Of a DNA stretch of 64,000 nt, positions 54,901-64,000 are shown piece after piece. The DNA is from Limnomonas spitsbergensis (taxonomy: Eukaryota > Chlorophyta > Chlorophyceae > Chlamydomonadales). The stretch lies in contig JAYJMM010000102.1 in the NCBI GenBank assembly GCA_037349105.1, forward strand, positions 558,001 to 622,000, given 5' to 3'. The notes under the pieces are model-generated. The model was not told the origin of the DNA. It saw only the letters and a program-made list of their open reading frames with translations, and ran no database searches. Positions within the stretch are counted from its first letter, which is position 1, and each line of letters starts with the position of its first letter. Position numbers and translations under genes: made by a program.

Positions 54901-57900
54901 CAGCTGGCTGCGGAAGGGGGAACACCTTTTTTATCAGCTGGCTGCGGAAGGGGGAACAGGGGGGTAGCGTTCTTATCAGCTGGCTGCGGAAGGGGGAACA
55001 GGGGGGGCAGCGTTCTTATCAGCTGGCTGCGGAAGGGGTAGGGAACAGAGAGCAGCGTTTTCATCTGCTGGCTGCGGGGGGACAGGGGGAGCTGTGGTGG
55101 CACAACTCCAAGGAGTGTTAGAATTGAATTCTCGGGGCTCTGGGGGTGGGTTGGTCAGGGAGAGACAACCCTGGAGAGACCGGCAAAGGAGCAATTTCCC
55201 CCCCTTGAGCCTCCTTGTCTTCTTCCACCTCATTCCCTCCACCCCATGCCATCATGGGGCTGATGGGGGTGTGGTGGCCAGGGAGAGACAACCCTGGAAA
55301 TATCGGCAAAGGCAGTACCGTAGATTTGATTTGCCTTCCCTCGGGCATACCGGGAATAAATTCTTTTAATGCTGCCCTCAGGCAAATTTTCGACAAAAAC
55401 TCTTAATTTCCGACTGAAACCTGGCGTCGACAATCAAGCATTAGTAAATCCATGGATTGCATAACCCTAAACAAAGTTAGTAATGAGGGAAGGCATGAGG
55501 TTAGAACTGGGGCCCAAAACCTGCCCTCCACTACGTGTCCCTCCAGGCAAACAAAATCTACGGTAGCGGTCTTTCCAATGCTCCTTCCCTTGTCCTGGCT
55601 CATTTTCACTTGCAAGCTCCGCCTCTGTCGTTACCTGGGGGGGTGCATTACGCTCGGTGGCCAGGGGGAAGAACTGCACGCCCCACTCATCCGTGGTTTT
55701 GACAGTCTGGATGACTTCACCAGTGTCCGTGGCGATATAGGCGCTGGCGATATAGGGAGACAGGCCTGCAGGCCCACACAGGCAATTTGCAGGAGCGGTC
55801 AGATGACTAAGAACTAGTGCCCGTCCCACATGCAAACACCCTGAGCCTGAGCCAGCCCTCTCGGCTTAATTTCCGACGGGAGCGGACAAGGTGCGGCCCA
55901 CAGCTACATAAGGCTGTGTCTGGGCTCTCTTAAGCTGTCCCTCCCAACATCCAAACAACACAGCCATATGGTATATATACGGTACCCTGATTGATTACGG
56001 TGTCATGCTCGTATTTATATGTTATACGGTATCTTATATATAACCTTATATGGATCATTTTTGTTGGATCCGACTCTTTAGTGACTGGCTGCGCCCACCC
56101 CCCAGTGTTTGAAATGCGTGTGTATGCCCCCGGCCCCCAGGTGAGCTCCCTGCTCACCCGGTATGGTGCTGATCCCAATGCTGTCCAGGGTCTGATCGCA
56201 GCAGTTGCCGAGCCGGTAGCCCGCAGGCCAGCAGGCGGAGGAGTCCACCACGTTGATTTCAAAGAGGAACATGTTGGTGAGGCCCGAGTTCACTGCCTCG
56301 CGGAAGGTCAGGCGCCACCTAAGCAGCGGGACGGGGAGCGGGGGGGCTGATGATACCAAGAGCCCGGGCGGGTGGTGCTGATAATACCGAAAGCGTGAGC
56401 AGGGGGTGCTGATTATGCCTAGAGCGTGAGCGGGTGGTGCTGATTACTGAGACCGGGAGCAGGTTAGGCGGGGGCGAATGCAGAATGGGCGGTGAAGAAA
56501 GCCGGTCAAAGGCTGAACAGCCGCTGGATGTATTCAACATAATTAAGGAGCCTGGTTTGAACAGATGCAGGCCTGTGATGAATGCAGGTGTGCGACATGC
56601 TGGCAGCCAAGGTCATGAAAGTATGAAACCATGGGTTGCACCTCCGTACGAAGGTACACAGACTTTTCAGCCCCAGGTACCCCTGCCTCACAGATGAAGG
56701 GATCAACAAAGGAATATCAAAGAAGGGCATTATTGAGCCCATGGATCTACCTCCGCGCCCAGCCCAGAGAAGCTTCACAGCCCCAAGCTCCCTTACATCA
56801 ATTAGGAGATCGATAATGGACTCCCGGTCTACCAGCATACATTCAGACTGTCAATTGGGACAATCAGCACACCTTGATGCCTGGACGATGAGGGCGCCAA
56901 TGCAGGGGCACTGCGGCTGCTTGGGCTTCAGGTTGGGGAAGGGAGGAGGAGGAGGAGGGGGAGGGGGGGGGGAGGAGGAGGAGGCGGAGGGGGGGAAGGA
57001 GGAGGGGGAGGAGGGGGAGGAGGAGGGGGAGGAGGGGGGGGAGGGGGAGGGGGAGGAGGGGGAGGAGGAGTTGGAGGCCCAGGAGAAGGAGGGGGAGGGG
57101 GAGGGGGAGGGGGAGGGGGAGGAGGAGGAGGGGGAGGGGGAGGAGGGCTTGGGGGAATGGGTGGCGGGGGGGGGGGGAGGAGGGGGGGGAGGAGGGGGAG
57201 GAGGGGACGGTGGAGGGGGGGGAGGGGGAGGGGGAGGGGGGGGGGGGGAGGGGGGGGGGGGAGGAGGGCTTGGGGGAATTGGTGGGGGAGGAGGAGGCGG
57301 AGGTGGAGGAGGAGGTGGAGGGGGTGGAGGAGATGGGCTGGTGGGCAGAGGAGGGCTGGGTGACGGTGGAGGGGCAGGGGGGGAGGGCGACAGAGGTAGG
57401 GGGGGAGGGGGAGGGTTTGTCTGAGCACAAATGGGGCAGCAGACGTGGTAGCTGCTCTCCATCATGGAATACCTGCAAGGGTGCAACACGGTCGGATATT
57501 CTTCGCTTCTTACAATATGGGGGAGAAGCACGTTAGCCCCTCAGGCACACATTTCGGCTCAAAAGGGGGCAAACGCTCTCAGGCAGTGGGATGGAGAACA
57601 ACAGAGCACCTCTTTGAACAAATCATGCTTCAGATGGCGGCTAAGACTTGCTCAGACCCCTCCCTGCCTAATATCTAAGATTCTGATCGAGGGACAGCCC
57701 CAATTCTTCTCTTTCCTGCAGACACATTCCCATGAGCCCCATTTTCCCCATCCTCGCCTCACGGACAACAAACAGCCCCCAGCACCCCCCCCTGGTGACC
57801 CCCCACCCCATCCAGCTCTCACAGGCAGGTCCCGTCCGGGTTATCACACAAATTGGCGTAGGTATTGCAAGTCGAGCCTGTCTTCATGCGGAAGCACAGA

Positions 57901-59533
57901 GTCGAGCCCGGCGCCGAGGCGGCGTCCAGATTCACGGGCGTCACGCGGATCTTGCCGGTGGCAAAGTTTGTGTCGAAGAAGGCAGTCCGCTTCTGACCGT
58001 TGAGATAGGCGCCCTCAAACTGGGGGTAACAGGCCTTGTCTGCAGTGTGGGCGCGGATGGCAGGGAGGATCAACGGGCTGTGGGAGCTGGGAATCAAGGA
58101 GCCCAGGGTGTATTCTATGGTTTTTCGGACAGAGGTTCAGCACAGCTGTTTTCAGGTATCAAAAATCCATGAGAATGATAACCGGGGTTCGATAGACGGT
58201 GGTTTGGCACAGCTGTTTACAGGAAGACAGCTGTTTTCAAACAGGCTTAGCAAAAAAGCATGCCAAGCAGGTAGGCATGGCGGCCTCACTGTCTGGAAAT
58301 CCAGTGGCATGCTTATTACAAATCTCAGCCCCATACGATGGGGCAGAGTGTTGTCAGCTAGGGGAAAAAGTGATGCTGCCTTTGAAGGCCCTGATGTCAG
58401 ATCAGCAAAGCCCTGATGCTAGGTAAGTAAAGCACTGATGTGGATGAAAGCTTAAACGCACCAATGCTGACCTCCACCTTGCCGAGATTCATCGTGATCT
58501 CCTGGCAGCACCTTTGTGACATGTCGCAACCAACCTGCAGGTGGCAAGCAAGCATGAGATGTTAGATTGAGAGCTTGCATGCCTTGGGTGATCCGCCCTC
58601 CACCTCACAAACTGCTGGTAAGCCTGACAAACTGCGACAGGTGATCGGCGTTCAACCTTTTATCGAGCTTGCAAGAGGCATGGCCAGCGGGACAGCAAGC
58701 TTGCCTCCTTGTTGGGGCTTAGCCAACCCTCAGCTAAGGAAAACGCGGGTTAAGGCAGTAAGAGCTCACACAGGAAGCCGGGACTGGCTTCATGGGCTAT
58801 TGACGTTCAGGGCATGAAGTTTTAGGATACCACAGCAGAGATTTTGACAGCTGGGTGGGCTATTCGTAGTAGCTTTCAGCATGCGTAAAATTCATGGACA
58901 CTGGCCCCGGGGATGCATGGCATGCAGGCTTGCTTTATGAGAATCAGCCAACACTTGCAACTGCTGGAGGTGCTCCTTCTATCACAGCAGATGGAGGGAA
59001 GAGGCTCGAGGGTCAGCACATTTTTGAGGATCCAGAATCAGCTGGCGCTATCTTTGCAGCACCGCTGGGGTAAAGCAAGTTGCTTATGATCATGCCAGAG
59101 TCGCATGGCAGTAAGAATTACAGGTTTGTGAATCAGGGACGTACATAGTCGAGCTTGAAGCAAATGTCGGTGCTGCCACCAACAGTGTTGATTCCTCCGA
59201 AGTCTAGACGGTAGGGATTTGACGAGCATTTGTAGTCCGTGCAGGAGCAGAACGGGAAAGAGATGAGGGCAGCAGTAGGCACCAACGAGGTGTCAACGAC
59301 TGCGGGCTCAATTCCTTGATCAAGTTGTGCATGGCCTGAGCAAGGAGCAAGGTCAATATTGATAGGTCAACCTAGTGACAGGTGGTCAGCAAGGCCATGC
59401 AACATGACACAATTTCAAAAGTATTATGATTATGCTGTTGCGCCTTACCTGAAGGCAATAGCACGGCGATGACTAGGAAAGCGCTAGTGAGCCACAACGA
59501 CCCCGTTCTGGGGCTTCGTTCTCGGCACCCCAT
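51930..59533 (-). CDS. Pherophorin-family extracellular matrix glycoprotein, three Cys-rich modules (734 aa)
   Basis: Wall protein of volvocine algae. Exons in transcript order: 59533-59449, 59335-59145, 58534-58462, 58039-57823, 57472-56873, 56318-56158, 55765-55635, 54852-54729, 54342-54177, 53105-52934, 52617-52510, 52106-51930. All phases agree; 735 codons with the stop. Exon 1 is a signal peptide (SLWLTSAFLVIAVLLPSG). Module 1 (about residues 45-205) has FPFCSCTDYKCSSNPYRLDF, ICFKLDYVGCDMSQRCCQEI and CCPIC, the standard pherophorin Cys pattern. Then comes a linker of almost pure Pro and Ser (about 57.43-56.94 kb), a substrate for hydroxyproline O-glycosylation. Module 2 has CPCIGALIV, FLFEINVVDSSACW, LGNCCDQTLDSI, APCCPNGI and DNCCV. 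Module 3 has FTVNYKGT, DLCSTS, LVCEYTLRG and FQCCP, ending DCSRV. Usual pherophorins have two modules around the linker, so module 3 is an extension. Confidence 0.88.
52143..52410. repeat. 80-bp repeat (3.3 copies) carrying a copy of the pherophorin exon 11 donor
   Basis: Starts AGGTGAATACCTAGCACGTG at 52143, 52223, 52303 and 52383, almost identical copies. Each contains, on the minus strand, TCAGCTCTGGTATGGGAGGC and AGGGCC, matching the real exon 11 end and donor (TCAGCGCTG-GTAAGGG, GGAGGCAGGGCC at 52490-52520). Confidence 0.88.
53115..53690. repeat. 90-bp repeat carrying copies of the pherophorin exon 10 5' boundary
   Basis: Four copies at 90-bp spacing (53171, 53261, 53351, 53441) plus the true exon at 53082. 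On the minus strand each has TTGCGCAG then GCTCCAGTACCAGACCATGA and CCTCACGGCGTTT, as in the exon. A looser array of AGGCAGGGGGGCGATA-type units follows to 53690. Confidence 0.92.
54880..55085. repeat. TTATCAGCTGGCTGCGGAAG repeat upstream of pherophorin exon 8
   Basis: About five copies of a 40-50-bp unit with GGGGGAACAGGGGG and TTATCAGCTGGCTGCGGAAG. On the minus strand the unit reads CCTTCCGCAGCCAGCTGATAA, close to the real acceptor (CCTCCGCAG, 54853-54861), so it may be a further boundary-derived repeat. Confidence 0.75.
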
Positions 59534-60500
59534 TACGAAGTAATCCTGGGCAGGGGTCGATGATACATATTTAATAATGAAAGCGACTCTGATCTATTTG
59601 AGAACATGTAGGACATGAACAACAGCCTGGTGACGACGAAGGCGGTGCTTGTCAAAACAACAGACCAAGCGGAAGAAGGTGTGATGAGGCATATCATATT
59701 GACAGTCCTTCGATTCTAGTTATGCCGCTTAGTTCTACGTGGTGATTAGAAAGCCTTCTCGAGGTCACGGGGGCCCAATTCAAATTGTGCACAAGGTGCA
59801 CTCGCTCTCTCCGCACCTATCCTTTCGCTAAAATTAAGCTCTTCGCTATCTATGCCCGGATGCAGCAAAATCTCCCAGCTGGATACCAGCTCGAACTGGA
59901 GAAACGTAGCTGTCTGAGAGGAGGAAGACCGACAACGATGTGACAGAGATGAAAAGCAGGCAAATGAATGTGTTTGATTGATTAATCAAGGGGGTCCTGA
60001 ATGAACACAGTGCATGACCTCGGCCGTTTCATGCAAGGTGGTTGTGTACGACAAAATCAGGCCTCAAGGTCGTTGCCATGGCAATTTAGGGTCATCAGCA
60101 TTGCAAAACCGCAGCCACTCAGCAGCAGCATCGTGTAATCTATCATACTTACGTCATATGGTAATAACACGTATTATTATGATGCCAACATCACCATGCA
60201 CCTGCATGGCAGATGGATTGCGTTTGCACAACTAGTTTCACTGCAGTAACGCACGCACGCTCTGTCATTAAAAATTCTCTGCATGCAAAGTAATCTGGCA
60301 TGTGTCGAAGCCATGTCCTTCACCACCCAAGCGCGCAATTGGAGGTGCAAGTGCAAAGCAGCGAGAGAAGGCACTCTGACCGAGCGAAACCGCCGACAAA
60401 GCCCGTCTCTTGCGTCACCCATCGGACGAAAATTTTCGTCTTTATATTTGGTGAGAATTGCGGAAGTAAGCGAAGATATTTTCGAGTGTGCACATCCACC
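59534..60500. promoter_or_regulatory. Shared intergenic region between divergently transcribed wall-protein genes
   Basis: The pherophorin start (59533, minus) and the first recognised piece of the plus-strand proline-rich gene (before 60615) face away from each other. The region is less G/C-rich than the exons and holds a 12-bp perfect palindrome TTGATTAATCAA at 59978-59989. No TATA box could be assigned with confidence. The first exon of the plus-strand gene may lie inside this stretch. Confidence 0.4.
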
Positions 60501-60548
60501 AACCCGCACGTAATAACCGACTCCTCGCCTGTTTCTCTACCGCCCTTG

Positions 60549-63500
60549 GCTTGGTGCCCAGTCGTCTTTACCAGCTGTTCCAGATTCAGCGTACATCTCG
60601 TCGCAGCTGAATCGGGTAAGGCACCACAGCTTCTAAATGGTTTGTCATTGGTCAGCATGGTCAGTGGCAGCTGTCCAGAGCAGCTTGGGCACTACGCAGG
60701 CGCTTTGGGTTGGCATCGGCCGCAGTCTGGACACCCGGGCCTCCCACTGCCCTAGAGCTCACGCTATCAGGATTTCAGTTGGTACCACAGACTCATCCAA
60801 CTGTAACATTTAATACCGGCTTCCCCCTTTCAACCAAGCTCTATAGTATCTGGCTTCCAGGCTGGCTCAAGATCTACGGTACGTGCATGGGTTCATTGCA
60901 CACAGAAGTCCAAATGCATGCAGGCATGCAGCGTGTGTACTCCATGTGAGAGCTGCCATGCAGCAGCTGAATGCGGCGAGCTGCCTAGAGCTCTACACCC
61001 TTAGCTGTGTCCTGCTGTTGTTTGTTACAGCATCTACACATCCTCCCAGTCAGCCACTAGCCTTTTTCCCTTATTTTTCCAGAAGGGCCAGCGGGCATTG
61101 GAAGGGGAGGTGGAGGTGGAAGCATTGGTTGGCTATGAAATGAGGGGAAATCTAAAACGCCAGTGACGCCAGGAGAAATTCTGTTTTTACGCCCTCGGTG
61201 TAATGGTTCACAATGCCCCTACCTATTCGTTACTTGTTCAGTATCTCTGGCACGGCCTGTACTAAAATACACGAAGAGCCGTGCAGCGGAAGGGCCTCAG
61301 GCCAACATTAATGGCAGAACCGGCTGTTGGCAGGTCTATGCCATGCTAGGGTTTCAGCCTCAACCTGCAGATCCGGCTGTTGGCAGGTCTATGCCATGCT
61401 AGGGTTTCAGCCTCAACCTGCAGAACCTGCTTGTCTATTTGTTGTACATTGGGATGCCCATTCAAGTGAAAAAGTGTGAACATGCATGCCTGTTGAGAGA
61501 GAACCTTACCCGCTGTCCTTCAGTTAAGTGTGAAGCTGTCCTGGAGCATCTAGGTCGCATTGCCACATGCAAATCCTCCACTCAAAACCCTTTGCCCCAA
61601 ATCTTACACCCCAAACGCTCCCTTCCTCCTTGTGCTTGTTTACAGGCCCACCCCCTCAGGCCTCTGTAACGCCGAAACCTCCAGCATCTGCCTCACCTAG
61701 CCCTCCGAAACCCCTCCCTGGGCCGCCTCAACCACAGCCGCCTACTCCTGTCCCCCCACTCTTCCACACTCCTCCCTCCACACTTCCCTCACCTCCTCTC
61801 CCCCCTCGGCCATCCCCCTCACCTCCTCCCCCCCTTAAGCCATTCCCTGCACCTCCACCTCCTCCGTCACCTCGTCCTCCAGAACCACGACCCCCCGCGC
61901 CGCACCCACCCTCTCCACCACCCTCCCCACCCCCGCCCCCATCTCCTCCCCAGCCCTTCGTGCCTCCCCAGCCCCCTTCCCCATTCCCGCCAATCATCTT
62001 TGTCCGTCTCCCGCCTCCGATACCGAATTCGCCCGACACTCCTCCCCCTCCCCCTCCCCCTCCCCCACCACTGCCAGGATACCCGCGATACCCGCCACCC
62101 CCGCCGCCACCCCCGCCACCGCCCGCGGCCCCCCCTGATCCTCCCCCACCCTCCCACCCTCCAGGCTACAAAGCCCCGCCCTCTCCCCCCCCTCTGCTCC
62201 CACCCAACCCATGGCCTAAATGGCCGAATCGTCCCCCTAGGGCTCCTCCCTTCCCGCCTCAAAGACCTCCCTGGCCACCGCGCCCCCCTCCCGTCCCCAC
62301 ACCGCCACCCAATGCTCCCAGCCCCCGTCCACCACCCCGACCACCCCGGCCATCGCCCCCCTGGCCCCCTGGAGCCATCCCGGCCTCCCCCCCACGTCCT
62401 CCCCCGCAGCCCCCGGCACCCCCAATGCCCCCGCCCGCCCCCCGGCCACCTCCGCCGCCCTATGCGGCCCTCAGCGTCCACTTCAAATGGAACAGCCCGT
62501 TTTTCCAGCTGTCATGCAGCACGCTTGACATATACTACGGTGGCAAAGCTGTGGATCTGATGAACGGGATCCTCATATCGGCCAACCTGCACGTGAGACC
62601 CAAACGTTACCTTAAACCCTAGATCTGATTGAAAAAACTTAAAACCATAACCTCTGAAACATGATCTCTCAACTCCTCTAATCCATGATCTCTTAATCAT
62701 GACCTCCAAACCATCATTTTGGAAATGTTAGTTCTAAACCATCACCTTAAAATCATGACTTCCAAACCCTTAACCCTAAACATGACCCCTGAGCGCCTCT
62801 CATGCTTGCTGCACCCATATGCGGCTATGCATACCCCCCTTGGGACCGTAGCTCCATGTGGCCCTCCTGCAGCTATGCATTTCACACCTTGCACACTTTC
62901 CACACCTCCTACCCCAGGGACATGGCTCCATGTGGTCCTCCTGCAGCTATGCATTTCACACCTTGCACACTTTCCACACCTCCTACCCCAGGGACATGGC
63001 TCCATGTGGCCCAGGGGGATGTGGCCCTCCTGCAGCTATATATTTCACACCTTCCACACAGTTCAAACCTTTTAACCCAGAACCATGGCTCCATATGGCC
63101 CTACTGCAGCTATGCCTTCACATTTTTCACACCTTCCACACCTCCTACCGCCCAGGGACGTTGCACCACATGGCCCTACTGCACCGATGATGACTCGTCA
63201 CAGAAGGGCCTGTCGATCACAATGATGTTCGATGGCGTTTCTGTGGTAACGGCCATGCTGCGCTACATGGTCAAACAGCGGGGAGCGGAGACCCTGATCA
63301 GGGGCTTGCATGTGAGGCGGGTCAAGGGTAGACAAGGCCCCTGTCACCCAGGGGGTGGGACCCATCCCCCGGCTTATAATACAGGATATGTTTCCAAATG
63401 GTGTTATTAAGGGATTTCAGAAGCCTGTGTCGCTGGTTAGACCCTGCCTGAGGGTCTGTATCATGGTATGTGATAGAGAGGGAGCAAAGGAAGTCATCCA

Positions 63501-64000
63501 AGGCGTACATGAGAGAGGGAGAGGAAGGGAAGGGTAGACCATTATTCAAGTATTGCGTATGAGAGGTCCTATGTCTTTCATGAGGGCGTTGCTGGATGCA
63601 CGTTGCCTCACTTGAGTCTGCATGCAAATACCTGGGTAGGGGGGGGTAACACGCACCTAAGCCTAGTGTCCGCACTTTCAGGTATAGAGTTCAGCGTACC
63701 CCCGCACCTGAGAACGCTGGATTAATACGAAATGCTGTTGCTGTCACAGCACGGCTGTGAATCTAACCAATAGCCTCCGTTCTCCGAGAAAGGGCCAGGC
63801 AGTTGTAGCTGAACGTCCAGGTGCCTCCTGTGTCTGAATGCAGGTGTGCACACTTCACAGGCTGCAGACTACAAAATCCATCACCCTAATTGAGCTGTAC
63901 CCTTTTCGGATACCTGCAGATCCAGTGTGGCTCGTCCACCACATTATAAACCCTAACTTTACTGTGTCATTTTTGATGTATAAAGATCCCGTGTGGCACA
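60549..64000 (+). CDS. Hydroxyproline-rich wall glycoprotein-like gene, incomplete at both ends
   Basis: Recognised exons: a 5' piece ending at 60615 (CSRFSVHLVAAES), 60756-60878 (ELTLSGFQLVPQ, WLPGWLKIYG), 61646-62592 and 63156-63311. All junctions are consistent (phase 1, 1, 0). The third exon is over 80% Pro, Ser, Ala and Arg for about 270 residues, then YAALSVHFKWNSPFFQLSC, DIYYGGKAVDLMNG and ISANLH. The fourth has GRCTTWPYCTDDD, a hydrophobic strand and MVKQRGAETLIRGLH. Both end in LH before GTGAG. Pro/Ser-rich rods flanked by small folded domains are typical of algal wall glycoproteins. The start codon is not resolved: an in-frame ATG at 60300 exists but the frame after it is not signal-peptide-like. 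A later acceptor at about 63919 suggests the gene runs past the window. Confidence 0.6.
61322..61424. repeat. Two-copy 52-bp direct repeat in the second intron of the proline-rich gene
   Basis: GGCTGTTGGCAGGTCTATGC followed by CATGCTAGGGTTTCAGCC occurs at 61322 and 61374 with no differences over about 50 bases, so the duplication is recent. Confidence 0.9.
62839..63120 (+). repeat. Four copies of the exon 4 5' boundary in an intron of the proline-rich gene
   Basis: The real boundary reads CCTACCGCCCAG then GGACGTTGCACCACATGGCC and CTACTGCA. Copies near 62839, 62915, 62990 and 63078 read CCTACCCCAG then GGACATGGCTCCATGTGG and CCTCCTGCAGCTATGCA, spaced 76-80 bp. Confidence 0.85.

Overview
The window looks like nuclear DNA of a chlamydomonadalean (volvocine-type) green alga. 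The evidence is a pherophorin-family cell-wall gene with a long Pro/Ser-rich linker, a multicopper ferroxidase-like gene of the ceruloplasmin/hephaestin/FOX type, a second proline-rich wall-protein gene, many short GT-AG exons, G/C-ending codons inside real exons, TGTAA poly(A) signals, and introns swollen by minisatellites. The species cannot be fixed; a repeat-rich relative such as Haematococcus would fit, but that is a guess.

Layout. 0.7-2.1 kb (minus): dead LINE reverse transcriptase. 2.1-6.6 kb: no gene recognised. 6.68-24.48 kb (plus): one 18-exon gene whose exon phases all agree (1083 codons plus stop). It encodes a Gln/Ala-rich, probably nuclear protein carrying two copies of a ~95-residue B3-like domain. 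Its introns hold two large minisatellites, an 18-bp array, G-rich tracts and a hAT-type element. 25.0-30.6 kb: repeats and transposon remnants, including a second LINE fragment, a (CTTT)n tract of about 390 bp, and a 40-bp minisatellite split by a 1.95-kb insertion; two possible Cys-rich minus-strand exons lie at 26.2-26.4 kb. 31.3-47.9 kb (minus): multicopper oxidase gene, 23 recognisable exons, with a 4.1-kb 22-bp satellite and a 1.4-kb array in its introns. 47.1-51.1 kb: tandem duplication of the promoter and first two exons of that gene. 51.9-59.5 kb (minus): 12-exon pherophorin-family gene (734 aa), fully phase-consistent. About 60.5 kb to the window end (plus): proline-rich wall-protein gene, incomplete at both ends.

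The most unusual signal is structural. In at least three separate genes, tandem repeats in introns are decayed copies of the neighbouring exon-intron boundary: the exon end plus donor, or the acceptor plus exon start. This gives runs of spare splice sites and half-exons beside the real ones, and suggests one mechanism of intron growth acting across the window.

The three wall/iron genes are consistent with a secreted or periplasmic theme (signal peptides, pherophorin modules, ferroxidase cupredoxins); the B3-like gene looks like an unrelated regulator. Exon models were built by hand from splice sites, reading phase and conserved motifs, with no database search.
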